Assembly (NCBI RefSeq): GCF_004000275.1
Contig: NZ_RCIP01000002.1
Location: 186,283 to 250,282, forward strand
Direction: 5' to 3'
Length of the DNA stretch: 64,000 nt
Origin: Saccharospirillum alexandrii
GTDB taxonomy: Bacteria > Pseudomonadota > Gammaproteobacteria > Pseudomonadales > Natronospirillaceae
Below, in pieces: positions 48,076 through 56,811 of this stretch. Below the pieces are notes generated by a model. The model did no database searches. It was given only the letters and a program-made list of their open reading frames with translations, and was not told the DNA's origin. The position numbers and the translations under genes are program-made. Position 1 is the first letter of the stretch, and every line of letters starts with the position of its first letter.

Positions 48076-49794
48076 TTAGTTAGCCGCCTCACGACTCACC
48101 CGGTTTGAATAGCGCACCGGGTTTTCCAGTTGCCAGACAGACTCCTGTTCTGGCAATGGCATCACAAAGCGCTTCAACTGCGGTGTCGCCCGGCACATAT
48201 CCGGCTGGGTTCGCACCACTTCCACTTCATCGCCCTTCACTCTCAGCAGCAAGTGGTTCTCTTGCGTGCAACCATTCGACATTACCGAGAACTCGAGGCC
48301 CTCTTCGGTAATGGCCGGGTTAAACACCACTTCCGGGGGCTCGGACGCAAAGGGGTTCGAAGAGCAGGCCGCCAGGCCCAGCGTTGAAAGCAGAACCAGA
48401 GCCAAAGGGCCCTTGCGGGTTCTGCGAAACATCAGCAGAGGTGCTGCAAGCAACAGCCACCAGGGGGAGAAGGCGCCGCCTCCGCCTGAGAAGCGGTTGC
48501 CACCACTGGCCTTCGACACAGAAGCCAGCAGTGTCACTTCCAACGGTTCACTATTGGCCTGAAATTGAAAAGGCCGTCTATAGGTACCCACATCGGACAT
48601 ATTGGCTTCGAATTGAACGGTGCAACTGGCCCCAGCAGCCAAAGTGCCAGTACATCCATTGCCGATCATATCCAGTCCGTTAGGCAACTGCGAAAAATTG
48701 AAATTACTGAGATCGATCGACCCGCCTGAGGTATTGGTAAAGATCCAGCTTCTTGATGAAGACAAGGTTTCCGATGCCGAACCAAAATTGACTGACAAGG
48801 GAAAGTCAAAATCGTCCAGGATGTTGCGTGCCGCTGCGTTAATCCAGGGGCGCATGGCCGCCACATCGGTGTAGACACCATTTGCAGAGGCACAAGGAGC
48901 ACCCCAACTGACAATCCCTACCTGAGGGCCACCATTAATAAAGAGTGGACCACCACTGTCACCCTGACATGAGTCTTTGCCATTTATTGGAGCTATCGGA
49001 TTGGGGTTACCCGCACAGAGCATTGTATTGGTATTAAAATTTGAACCGTAGTTATCGCACTCAGAGTCTAATCTTGCTGTCACATCCACCTGCAACAAAT
49101 CGGCGCTTGGTATGCTATCCACGTTCTGATCGGTAGATGTCTCCATCGCATCTGTATTGCCATGACCAATCACTCTAACCATAGAGCCGATTTGATTGGT
49201 CCAGTCACTGCTGGTGTTGGAAACATCGATGTCTGTAAAATCAACGCCATTGTTAGCGCCAATGTAGATTAGTGCTACGTCATTATTGAAAGACCCAGCC
49301 ACGTAGCCTGGGTGAATAAATATCTTATTACGGGGCGATGGCACTACAATTTCATTTTGATTTTTATCGTACGCGAGATAGCCCGTGAAATGTTCATCAG
49401 TGAAGCTTGAACTGGGAGGTGACTCATCGTCTGAAGTATCACACGTAACACTCCCAGCAAAGAGCAACTTACAAAATTCATATTGCATATCCGCAGAGTT
49501 ATTGCCAACCAGCACCGCGAATTCACTTGAGTTGGTGATGTTATCTACGCAATGTGCGGCTGTTAACACGAGATCATTGCCAATATATGAACCACCACAC
49601 ACTGGATTCCAGTGCTCTCCTCCACCATCACCTGACCAGGAAAATCCCTCCATCAAAGCGGTATAAAACGGGTAATCCCCCGGGTTTGCCACCGTTCCAC
49701 CAATAATTCTGGGCTGTATATCTTCCGCCCAGGCCATGCCGCCAGCACCAATCAGTACCAGCCAGACCAAAACCGCTTTCACACTGCTACGCAC
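48076..49794 (-). CDS. Secreted trypsin-like serine protease with GlyGly-CTERM-like segment fused to a lipoprotein-like tail
   Basis: 572 residues from GTG 49794, which has GGGAG 7 nt upstream and starts a signal peptide (VRSSVKAVLVWLVLIGAGG). The S1 domain begins RIIGGTVANPGDYPF, with the triad in LVLTAAHCV, FNNDVALIYI and CQGDSGGPLF. A beta domain with choice-of-anchor-like sequence follows (SNFNFSQLPNGLDMIGNGC). Near residue 435 comes GGGGAFSPWWLLLAAPLLMF then RRTRK, a GlyGly-CTERM-like sorting signal. The frame does not stop but continues into LALVLLSTLGLAACSSNP, a lipobox (Cys near 477), and about 95 more residues. The protease part is AT-richer than its neighbours. Whether the tail is also made as a separate lipoprotein from the internal ATG (MFRRTRKG) is unknown. 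Confidence 0.88.
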   Translation of the reverse strand: MRSSVKAVLVWLVLIGAGGMAWAEDIQPRIIGGTVANPGDYPFYTALMEGFSWSGDGGGEHWNPVCGGSYIGNDLVLTAAHCVDNITNSSEFAVLVGNNSADMQYEFCKLLFAGSVTCDTSDDESPPSSSFTDEHFTGYLAYDKNQNEIVVPSPRNKIFIHPGYVAGSFNNDVALIYIGANNGVDFTDIDVSNTSSDWTNQIGSMVRVIGHGNTDAMETSTDQNVDSIPSADLLQVDVTARLDSECDNYGSNFNTNTMLCAGNPNPIAPINGKDSCQGDSGGPLFINGGPQVGIVSWGAPCASANGVYTDVAAMRPWINAAARNILDDFDFPLSVNFGSASETLSSSRSWIFTNTSGGSIDLSNFNFSQLPNGLDMIGNGCTGTLAAGASCTVQFEANMSDVGTYRRPFQFQANSEPLEVTLLASVSKASGGNRFSGGGGAFSPWWLLLAAPLLMFRRTRKGPLALVLLSTLGLAACSSNPFASEPPEVVFNPAITEEGLEFSVMSNGCTQENHLLLRVKGDEVEVVRTQPDMCRATPQLKRFVMPLPEQESVWQLENPVRYSNRVSREAAN

Positions 49795-50048
49795 ATCCCT
49801 ACTCCCACAAGTCATTAGGCTTAGAATAATCCAATCCAGACTTTCCAGCCATGCCAATACCCGCAAAAAGCGAACCGGTCGGCGGATTAGACTGCCTGCC
49901 AATCACTGCAGAATCGCCTCATGGCAGTGTTTTCCACTCCCCCGGATTAGCCAGCCTGCCTCCAGCGGGCTATCCTTCAGAGAGTGGTACGGTTGTTGTT
50001 CATACCACCAAACGCTCACTTTACCCACCAAAGGTACAGCAGATCGTC

Positions 50049-50984
50049 ATGAAGTCCGACAACGCCTCAACGTCACTCGCCGCTCTGCTCCCATCGCTAA
50101 AGCAGTTGTTTGAAGGCAGTGGCACCATGGTGTGCCTCTATAACGAGGCAGATACACTGGTTTACGCCAACACCATCTTCTACGAACTGACCGCCCTGCC
50201 CCCTGGCTCACTCCCGCACTGGCGTGACCTGATTCGGGAAAACCACCGTTCGAACAAGGGTTTGCTGATCGAAACAGACGACATTGAAGACTGGCTCGCC
50301 CGCGCCGAGCAACGGCGCAGAAGCGTTCCCTATCGCCAGTTTGAGATCGATACCGTCGATGGCCGCTGGATTCTGATGTCGGAAACGGTGATCCCGAACG
50401 TCGGTATTCTCGGTGTCGGCGTCGACATCACCCGGGCCAAGCACACCACCACCATCCTTCAACACGAGTATCAGCAGGCCCTGGTGGAAGCCGAAACCGA
50501 TGCGCTGACGCGAATGGGCAATCGGCGAGCGCTCGACCGCTTGCGGCGCTTACTCACGCTGAATGGTCAAAACCGGGTAATTTCTGCGCTAATGATCGAT
50601 ATCGACTGGTTCAAGCCCTACAACGACAGCCTGGGTCACTTGCAGGGCGACGAGTGCCTGCGCACCATTGCCGACGTTATTCGATCCGGGTTTCGTTCTG
50701 AGGAGGCCTATCCGCTGCGTATTGGCGGTGAGGAATTTCTGATTCTGATGGTCGATGCCGATCTGCAGTCGGCCACCCAGGTAGCCCGGCGAATTCTGCG
50801 CAACATGCGCGCCCGCGCCATCCCCCACCCGGCCAGTGAGGCCGGCCAGGTCACTCTGAGCATCGGGGTGGCATCGGGCAAGGTGACCGATGATGCCAGC
50901 ATCTCAACCCTGCTGGATGAGGCCGATAAAGCCCTGTATCAGTCGAAACACACGGGTAGAGACCAGGTAACCCTGGCCTCATGA
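50049..50984 (+). CDS. PAS-GGDEF diguanylate cyclase
   Basis: A soluble 311-residue protein. The N-terminal PAS-like domain (MVCLYNEADTLVYANTIFYE through ILGVGVDITRAK) is linked to a GGDEF domain starting DALTRMGNRRALDRL. The active-site loop is RIGGEEFLIL near residue 225, an accepted active variant. The I-site position reads RSEE, with Glu in place of the Asp of RxxD, so product inhibition may be weak. I chose ATG 50049; the open frame back to 49851 has no domain homology and would overlap the start of the divergent protease gene. It ends 4 nt from a convergent racemase gene. Confidence 0.9.
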   Translation: MKSDNASTSLAALLPSLKQLFEGSGTMVCLYNEADTLVYANTIFYELTALPPGSLPHWRDLIRENHRSNKGLLIETDDIEDWLARAEQRRRSVPYRQFEIDTVDGRWILMSETVIPNVGILGVGVDITRAKHTTTILQHEYQQALVEAETDALTRMGNRRALDRLRRLLTLNGQNRVISALMIDIDWFKPYNDSLGHLQGDECLRTIADVIRSGFRSEEAYPLRIGGEEFLILMVDADLQSATQVARRILRNMRARAIPHPASEAGQVTLSIGVASGKVTDDASISTLLDEADKALYQSKHTGRDQVTLAS

Positions 50985-50988
50985 GGCA

Positions 50989-51678
50989 TTAGCCGAGCGC
51001 GTACGCCACCGCCTGCTCGGCGTGGATGCGCGTGGTATCGTACAACGGCACCGCTGTGTGGGCTTGCTGGATCAACAGGCCGATCTCGGTACAGCCGAGT
51101 ATCACACCCTGGGCTCCATGCGCCGCCAGATCGTTCACAACCGCCAGATACTCGGCCCGGGAACGCTCGCTGATGACGCCCTGACACAGTTCTTCATAGA
51201 TGATCCGGTGAATGCGGTCGCGTTGCGTTGCATTGGGTGTCAGCACCGCTATGCCTTTGGCTTCCAGTCGTTCCCGGTAAAACGCCTGCTCCATGGTAAA
51301 GCGGGTACCAAGCAGGCCTATCCGGTCGATACGTGCATCCAACAGTACCTGAGCGGTGGCATCGGCGATGTGCAGCAGGGGAATGCTAATGGTGGCTTCA
51401 ATGTGCGGGGCGACCTTGTGCATGGTGTTGGTGCCTATCAGCAGCACCTCGGCGCCGGCTGATTCGACCGCCCGGGCAGCCGCTGACAAAATGCGCCCGG
51501 TTTCATCCCAGTTGCCCTGGTGTTGAAGGGCCTCGATCTCGGCAAAATCGACGCTGTAGAGCACCACTTTGGCCGAGTGCAGGCCACCCAGGGCGGTTTT
51601 GACGTTTTCGTTCAACAACCGGTAATAGGTCTGGGTCGACTCCCAGCTCATGCCGCCCAACAGGCCAATGGTTTTCAT
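50989..51678 (-). CDS. Aspartate/glutamate racemase-family protein (YgeA/RacX type)
   Basis: A 229-residue PLP-independent amino acid racemase. The N-terminus KTIGLLGGMSWESTQTYY is typical. The second catalytic cysteine is in GVILGCTEIGLLI. The first site reads LLIGTNTMHKV, with Thr in place of Cys, the Thr/Cys pair known for E. coli YgeA-type L-to-D racemases. It could produce D-amino acids for cell-wall editing or feed the amino-acid-related genes further downstream. Its end faces the cyclase gene only 4 nt away. Confidence 0.92.
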   Translation of the reverse strand: MKTIGLLGGMSWESTQTYYRLLNENVKTALGGLHSAKVVLYSVDFAEIEALQHQGNWDETGRILSAAARAVESAGAEVLLIGTNTMHKVAPHIEATISIPLLHIADATAQVLLDARIDRIGLLGTRFTMEQAFYRERLEAKGIAVLTPNATQRDRIHRIIYEELCQGVISERSRAEYLAVVNDLAAHGAQGVILGCTEIGLLIQQAHTAVPLYDTTRIHAEQAVAYALG

Positions 51679-51723
51679 ACTCAGGCTCCCTTATCCTGCG
51701 TTAATAGCGAGTTTTACAGTTGG

Positions 51724-52053
51724 CTAATGACCGGCTTTGGAAAAGACGTTAATGGTCACGACCCCTGCAATGATCAGCCCCATGCCCAGTATGGCCGGGA
51801 AGTCCAGTTTCTGACCATACAACAGCCAGGACGACACCGCGATCAGCACGATACCAAGCCCCGCCCAGATGGCGTAGGCAATGCCAACGGGTATGGTTCT
51901 GAGCGTCAGCGACAGAAAATAGAACGCCAGCAAATAACCGGCTACGACAATCAGCGAGGGCCAAAGCCTTGAAAAACCCTCGCTGGATTTCAACGCAGAA
52001 GTGGCGATCACTTCCGCGACAATGGCGATACTCAGGAACACCCAGTTTTGCAT
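51724..52053 (-). CDS. Small multidrug resistance (SMR) family exporter
   Basis: A 109-residue inner-membrane protein with four helices. [20 protein letters not shown] places the essential proton- and drug-binding glutamate at position 14, and [16 protein letters not shown] is the SMR signature of helix 3. This points to the EmrE/QacE drug-exporting branch rather than the guanidinium (Gdx) branch, although the substrate is inference. I chose ATG 52053 with GGAGG 5 nt upstream. The GTG at 52059 is less likely. Confidence 0.93.
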   Translation of the reverse strand: MQNWVFLSIAIVAEVIATSALKSSEGFSRLWPSLIVVAGYLLAFYFLSLTLRTIPVGIAYAIWAGLGIVLIAVSSWLLYGQKLDFPAILGMGLIIAGVVTINVFSKAGH

Positions 52054-52161
52054 ACACACCTCCGATCAGTGAGCGGGCGATAATAGCCACTCACTGCCGG
52101 GAGCGACAGTCTTGCACGCTGCGGATGGTTGTGTGCAAACCGCGTTGTCAGAGCCTGGGCT

Positions 52162-52668
52162 TCAGTGATGGCGTGCTTTCATAAACGCCACCAACTGGTC
52201 GAGTGCGATGCCCCAGCCTTCGTGAAAGCCCATGGCCTCGTGCTGGGCTTTAGCTGCCGCCGTCTGGTGCACCACAGCTGCCGTATAGCGCGTGCCAGCG
52301 CCTTCTGGTTCCAGCAGCAAATAGGCCGTAAACACAAACTCGCCCTCGGTTGGGCTAGGCGCCGGCCGAAAACCGGGCAACAGGGCCGATGTCCAAACCA
52401 AGCGCCGGTTCTCGAACAACTCCAGATAACAGCCTTCTCCGGCGGGCATCGCTTCGCCCTCGGGCGACTGCATAACGGTGCGGAACCTACCGCCCGGGCG
52501 CAGGTCGATATCGCACTCGGTCACCGACCAGGGTTTGGGGCAGAACCAGGGCATCAGCAGCTCAGGCTGAGTCCAGGCCTGCCAGATCCACTCGGCGGGA
52601 ATATCCACCGTGCGTTCCAGCAGCAGGTCCAGTTCGGGGTTGAACTCAAAAGGCAGTTGGGTGCCCAT
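52162..52668 (-). CDS. SRPBCC/AHSA1-domain protein
   Basis: A 168-residue START-like helix-grip protein. Family motifs are LLERTVDIPAEWIWQAWTQP, LMPWFCPKPWSVTECDIDLR, RPGGRFRTVMQSPEGE and the C-terminal GWGIALDQLVAFM. Such proteins bind hydrophobic ligands, and this one has no known substrate. I chose ATG 52668 with GGAG upstream; the 34 residues encoded before it show no homology. About 255 nt upstream hold no gene. Confidence 0.88.
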   Translation of the reverse strand: MGTQLPFEFNPELDLLLERTVDIPAEWIWQAWTQPELLMPWFCPKPWSVTECDIDLRPGGRFRTVMQSPEGEAMPAGEGCYLELFENRRLVWTSALLPGFRPAPSPTEGEFVFTAYLLLEPEGAGTRYTAAVVHQTAAAKAQHEAMGFHEGWGIALDQLVAFMKARHH

Positions 52669-52923
52669 AGTCCATTCTCCTAAAAGCGATGGATCGCTCC
52701 AGGGGTACAGCCCCTGGTTGAGTAGATACTCTACGCTTAATCCCAGACTGATATCCAGATGGGCACTCAAAAACAGGCAAGCTTATCGCCATCACCCTGG
52801 TGGTTAAGGAGAGGCGAACACTTGTGTCCAATAGCTGCTGAAGTCGGCCTTGTCAGATTGGCAAATACGCCGAACGAATCCGGCGTAACATCAGTTATGT
52901 GGCTGGCAACCTGTAACAGCATA

Positions 52924-53277
52924 TCAGGCCGGTATAGCAGCAATCACCATCACTTCCACTTTCCATTCCGGCTTGGCCAGGTTACCGGTGACACAGGCAC
53001 GCGCCGGAGTCCGGCCAGGCACCACCCACGCATCCCAGGCTTCATTCATTTCACTGAACTCGGCCATATCGGTGACCCAGATGGTGGCTGACAGAAGGTG
53101 GGATTTATCGGTACCGGCCTGGGCCAGCAATTGATCGATGCCTTGCAGAATCTGCTCGGTCTGACCGCGCATGCCGGCGCTGGCATCCGGGGCGACCTGG
53201 CCTGCCAGGTAAACGGTGTTGCCGTGGATGACGGCCTGGCTCATACGGTGGTTGCTGTCGATGTAACGATCGCTCAT
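52924..53277 (-). CDS. RidA-family enamine/imine deaminase
   Basis: A 117-residue YjgF/YER057c/UK114 protein. VYLAGQVAPDASAGMRGQ and GRTPARACV (the conserved substrate-binding arginine) mark an active RidA-type fold. RidA hydrolyses reactive enamine/imine intermediates made by PLP enzymes and amine oxidases. It is last in a minus-strand run after the acetylpolyamine amidohydrolase (43 nt gap). It would suit a pathway that contains an aminotransferase, as this locus does. Confidence 0.92.
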   Translation of the reverse strand: MSDRYIDSNHRMSQAVIHGNTVYLAGQVAPDASAGMRGQTEQILQGIDQLLAQAGTDKSHLLSATIWVTDMAEFSEMNEAWDAWVVPGRTPARACVTGNLAKPEWKVEVMVIAAIPA

Positions 53278-53320
53278 AAAATGCACTCTGTTGGTTGGAA
53301 GATTAGAGCTTATTTAGGGT

Positions 53321-54361
53321 TCAGCCACGCCGAAACCCTTGCAGAAAGGCTGCGAGATTATCACCGAGGCTGTCGGTTGGGTAGCCACCTTCCTGCACAA
53401 TGACTTTGGGTCCTTTGACCTGGGCGAGGCGCTGGCCAATGCGGTAGAAATCTTCGGTTTCCAGGGTCATGCCCGCCAGGGGGTCATCCTTGTGGGCATC
53501 GAGCCCAAGCGCGATCACAATGGCCTGGGGTTTGAACGCGGTCAATGCAGACAACAAGCGTGACAGCGCCTGCAAAAATGCAATGCCATTGGCGCCCAGT
53601 GGCAGCGGTACGTTGCAATTAAACCCCTTGCCGTCGCCTGCCCCCACTTCCGTCGCTGCGCCCCAGAAAAACGGGTAGAAATCGGCCGGGTCAACGTGAA
53701 CCGATCCGGTCCATACATCGCTTCGCTCCCAGAAAATATCCTGGGTGCCATTTCCATGGTGCAGGTCGACATCAATAATGGCCACACGGTCGTAATGTTC
53801 ACGCAGAACGGTTGCCGCCAGCGCCGTGTTATTCAGGAAACAGAACCCCCCAGCCCGCTCTGGGCCGGCATGGTGGCCTGGCGGACGGCATAAGGCATAG
53901 CTGACGGTTTCCCCGTTAATGACGGCTTCAGCGGCTGCCTGCGCCGTGGTTGCGCTGGCGATGATGCCGGTATAACTGCCCTCGTCCATCGGGCAGGCCA
54001 TATCGTGCATATGCCAGCCTGCCTGGCCAATAATGTGTCTTGGGTATACGCTGGCATGGCCACAGGGGTGAACATTGGGAGCCACCACGTCTGAAGCAGA
54101 CGGCAGGGTTCGCCAACGCTCTACCACGGTTTCCAGAAAATCGAGATAGCGGGCGCTGTGAATGCGCTTAAGCCGATCGATCAACGCGGTGTCGCTTGCG
54201 ACCAGTGCAGGTAACAACATCAGGCTTGCGCCCGCCGTTTCGACCGCCTCTTTCAATCGATCGGCACGCACCGGCTGCTCCGGTGACGGTGCGGGTTGCC
54301 CACGCAGAAAAAAATGTTTCGGCGCGTGTGCGCTTTGCGCCTCATGGTAAAAGCATTTCAC
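53321..54361 (-). CDS. Acetylpolyamine amidohydrolase (class II histone-deacetylase family)
   Basis: A 346-residue zinc deacetylase. The conserved active-site segments are RPPGHHAGPERAGGFCFLNN (tandem His), IIDVDLHHGNGTQDIFW (zinc Asp and His) and ALGLDAHKDDPLAGM (second zinc Asp). The length fits the dimeric acetylpolyamine amidohydrolases (about 340). They remove acetyl groups from N-acetylputrescine, acetylcadaverine and similar amines. The start is GTG 54361 with AGGCGG upstream, 10 nt after the ABC ATPase stop. An ATG-led frame further up is out of family. Co-transcription with an amino-acid-type transporter suggests an imported acetylated amine. Confidence 0.93.
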   Translation of the reverse strand: MKCFYHEAQSAHAPKHFFLRGQPAPSPEQPVRADRLKEAVETAGASLMLLPALVASDTALIDRLKRIHSARYLDFLETVVERWRTLPSASDVVAPNVHPCGHASVYPRHIIGQAGWHMHDMACPMDEGSYTGIIASATTAQAAAEAVINGETVSYALCRPPGHHAGPERAGGFCFLNNTALAATVLREHYDRVAIIDVDLHHGNGTQDIFWERSDVWTGSVHVDPADFYPFFWGAATEVGAGDGKGFNCNVPLPLGANGIAFLQALSRLLSALTAFKPQAIVIALGLDAHKDDPLAGMTLETEDFYRIGQRLAQVKGPKVIVQEGGYPTDSLGDNLAAFLQGFRRG

Positions 54362-54371
54362 GATGCACCGC

Positions 54372-55157
54372 CTAATGGTTATTGCCGAGGTGTTTTTGCA
54401 GGAAGTTACGCGTGCGTTCCTGATCCGGGTTACTGAACAGTTTGTCTGGGGTGCACTCCTCCACGACCACACCGCCATCCATGAACAAAGCCCAGTCGGA
54501 GACATCGCGCGCGAAACTCATTTCGTGAGTCACGATCAGCATGGTCATGTGCTCATCGGCCAGGCTGCGCATTACCCGGTTTACCTCTTCGACCAGTTCC
54601 GGGTCGAGCGCCGAGGTGGCTTCGTCGAACAGCATCACCTTGGGTTTCATCGCCAGCGCCCGGGCAATGGCAACACGCTGCTTTTGCCCGCCGGATAACC
54701 AGTTTGGAAAGACATCGGCTTTTTCGGCAAGCCCCACCCGTTCAAGCTGTTGCATACCGAGTTCGCGGGCGGCTTTCTTATCCATTCCCTTGAGCTTGCG
54801 CGGTGCCAGGGTCACGTTATCGATGGTTGAGAGGTGTGGGAACAGGTTGAAGTGCTGAAACACCATGCCCATGTTCTGGCGAATGGTGTTGATGTGTCGC
54901 TCAAAGGCCAGGCCTTTCATATCCGGCCGGTTTACCTGAACGCCGTCGAGCAGAATCGCCCCCTCATCAATCACTTCCAGGTGATTGACTGATCGTAGCA
55001 GGGTGCTCTTGCCGGAACCGGAAGGGCCGATGATGGAAATGATTTTGCCACGGTTCACCGTCAGGTTAATGCCTTTCAATACTTCCAGGTCACCAAAGCG
55101 CTTGTGCACGTTGCGCACTTCTACCATGGGCGTGTCTGTCGATTGTTCTGTGCTCAT
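54372..55157 (-). CDS. Polar amino acid ABC transporter ATP-binding protein
   Basis: A GlnQ/HisP-type ATPase of 261 residues. It has Walker A IIGPSGSGKSTLLRSVNHLE, Q-loop MGMVFQHFNLFPHL, signature LSGGQKQRVAIARALAM and Walker B VMLFDEATSALDPELV. It energises import with the two permeases encoded upstream. I chose ATG 55157 (MSTEQSTDT) with GGAG upstream. The frame before it overlaps the permease gene. Confidence 0.96.
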   Translation of the reverse strand: MSTEQSTDTPMVEVRNVHKRFGDLEVLKGINLTVNRGKIISIIGPSGSGKSTLLRSVNHLEVIDEGAILLDGVQVNRPDMKGLAFERHINTIRQNMGMVFQHFNLFPHLSTIDNVTLAPRKLKGMDKKAARELGMQQLERVGLAEKADVFPNWLSGGQKQRVAIARALAMKPKVMLFDEATSALDPELVEEVNRVMRSLADEHMTMLIVTHEMSFARDVSDWALFMDGGVVVEECTPDKLFSNPDQERTRNFLQKHLGNNH

Positions 55158-55195
55158 AAAAAAGCTCCAGCATCTCAATTGGTTATCAGGACAAC

Positions 55196-55849
55196 TCAGC
55201 GACGGTAGGCAGTCTGCCGCTCCAGCCAAGCCTGGCCCAGTTCCATCAGAATATTGATTACGTAATACATCAGAGCGATGACAATAAAGAATTCGAACGG
55301 CCTAAACGACACGCTGATCGCATACTGGGAGGCATACACCAGCTCAGCCACACCAATGGCAGAGAGCACAGAGGTATCCTTTACCATTAGAATCATGTTG
55401 TTGCCCAGCTGAGGAATGGAGCGAATAAACGCCTGGGGCACAATGATATATAAAATGGTGTTCCAGTGACCAAAGCCCAACGACCGAGAGGCTTCATATT
55501 GGCCGTCGGACACCGATTTGATGGTGGCAATGAAAATATCGGCGTTGTACGCCATGTAGTGGAAGCCAAGGCCAAGAATACCAACCACAATGGCCGGAAT
55601 CAGAATCCACTCGCCCAGACCAAAATACAGGAAGTAGAGCTGCAACAGCAGCGGCGTAGTCATGAACAGCCAGATAAAAAACCGCAACGGCCAGCTCACC
55701 AATTTTTTCGTATAAATCGAGATGACAGCAACCACCAATCCCCCGATAACAGACATCAGCGCGACGGCGATGGCCACCAGTGACCCTACGCCAACGCCCT
55801 TCAACAGGGTCGGGAAGTAGGTGACAACGGGCGTAAAATCAAATTCCAT
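55196..55849 (-). CDS. Polar amino acid ABC transporter permease
   Basis: A 217-residue HisM/GlnP-family permease with about five helices. The EAA loop that contacts the ATPase reads EASRSLGFGHWNTILYIIVP, followed by QAFIRSIPQLGNNMILMVKD. It pairs with the second permease (12 nt upstream) to form the heterodimeric pore. The order permease-permease-ATPase is normal. Confidence 0.94.
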   Translation of the reverse strand: MEFDFTPVVTYFPTLLKGVGVGSLVAIAVALMSVIGGLVVAVISIYTKKLVSWPLRFFIWLFMTTPLLLQLYFLYFGLGEWILIPAIVVGILGLGFHYMAYNADIFIATIKSVSDGQYEASRSLGFGHWNTILYIIVPQAFIRSIPQLGNNMILMVKDTSVLSAIGVAELVYASQYAISVSFRPFEFFIVIALMYYVINILMELGQAWLERQTAYRR

Positions 55850-55861
55850 CTGAGCGACCTC

Positions 55862-56518
55862 CTATTGAGTGGTGTACCGGGTTGCCCGGCGGTAGGCCAG
55901 TTCAATGATGCCCATCACCGCGTAAATAATGATGATGTACATCAGCGCACTGAGGGTGAAAATTTCCAGCGGTTTATAGGTAGAACCAATTAAACGCTGT
56001 GCCTGATAGGTAAGCTCAACCACCGAAATAATAGAGACCAGTGAGGAGTTCTTGATCAGCACAATGGCGAGCACTCCTACGGAGCGAATCATCAGGCTGG
56101 CCGCCTGCGGCAGCACAATCGACACCATGGTTTGTACCTTGCCAAAACCCAGTGACCGGGCTGCTTCACTCTGCCCTTTATCAACAGACTCGATAGAGCC
56201 GCGAATCGCCTCACTCATGTAGGCGCCGATATTAAACGCGCCTACGACGACACCACAGGTGATAGGGTCGAGTCGCAAGCCAAGGCTAGGCCCGCCATAG
56301 AACACCAGCAACAACTGAACGAAATAGGGTGTCCCTCGAATCACACTGATATAGCCGCGGGCAAACCAGCGGATGGGTGCAAAGCGGAAGGTCTGTAAAA
56401 ACACCAGCCCGCACGCGACAAAGAACCCGAAGAAAATGGCGCGGGAAGAGATATCGATCGTAACCCAGGCCGCCCTGATCAACAGGGGCGTCACCTCGAC
56501 CATCAAGTCAAAGTCCAT
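55862..56518 (-). CDS. Polar amino acid ABC transporter permease
   Basis: A 218-residue HisQ/GlnP-family permease with the EAA loop SEAARSLGFGKVQTMVSIVL and VIRGTPYFVQLLLVFYG near the N-terminus. I chose ATG 56518 (MDFDLMVEVT), with AAGG 7 nt upstream. The open frame further upstream is a read-through of the repeat element at 56582-56723. That repeat separates it from the binding-protein gene by 293 bp, so expression may be uncoupled from it. Confidence 0.93.
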   Translation of the reverse strand: MDFDLMVEVTPLLIRAAWVTIDISSRAIFFGFFVACGLVFLQTFRFAPIRWFARGYISVIRGTPYFVQLLLVFYGGPSLGLRLDPITCGVVVGAFNIGAYMSEAIRGSIESVDKGQSEAARSLGFGKVQTMVSIVLPQAASLMIRSVGVLAIVLIKNSSLVSIISVVELTYQAQRLIGSTYKPLEIFTLSALMYIIIIYAVMGIIELAYRRATRYTTQ

Positions 56519-56542
56519 GGTCATACCTTTTTGCTGTTGTTG

Positions 56543-56759
56543 TTCAAGTTCTCGACTTGGCCACAACATCGACAGTCGTCCGCGCTGGATACAGGGTTTG
56601 CTTCTTAGGGGTCGGGCGGGATGCCGCCCACTCAATCCGTCCATGGAGCCTAGACCGCAGCCGAAGCGTCGGACCGATCCATACTTCGGACTCCCCCTAA
56701 TAAGCAAACCCTGCACCCAGCGCTTATCCACAGTGCCATGTCAAAAGTCGAGTTTTGAA
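56543..56759. other. Outer short inverted pair around repeat copy 9
   Basis: TTCAAGTTCTCGACTT (56543-56558) and AAGTCGAGTTTTGAA (56745-56759) pair with an 8-bp perfect stem (CTCGACTT/AAGTCGAG) plus a TTCAA/TTGAA end. They flank the repeat element much as the longer outer repeat flanks copy 7. Confidence 0.55.
56582..56723 (+). repeat. REP-like long-arm element, copy 9
   Basis: Arms 56582-56611 and 56694-56723 (30 nt each, 27 identities, mismatches at arm positions 8, 10 and 23). The 82-nt core has GTCGGGCGGGATGCCGCCCA (an extra small hairpin GGGCGG/CCGCCC), then ATCCGTCCATGGAGCCTAGA, CCGCAGCCGAAG and CTTCGGACTCCCCC. It lies inside the ABC transporter cluster, between the binding-protein stop and the first permease start. 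Confidence 0.88.
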
Positions 56760-56811
56760 GCTTTGAGGGCCAGCAATCCAATCGCTATGTACTGGCTCTA
56801 TTGATCAGCCC

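Noticed and set aside
49851-50048. N-terminal extension of the PAS-GGDEF gene
   Set aside because: No domain homology and low-complexity Pro/Ser content. The ATG at 50049 gives a normal PAS start.
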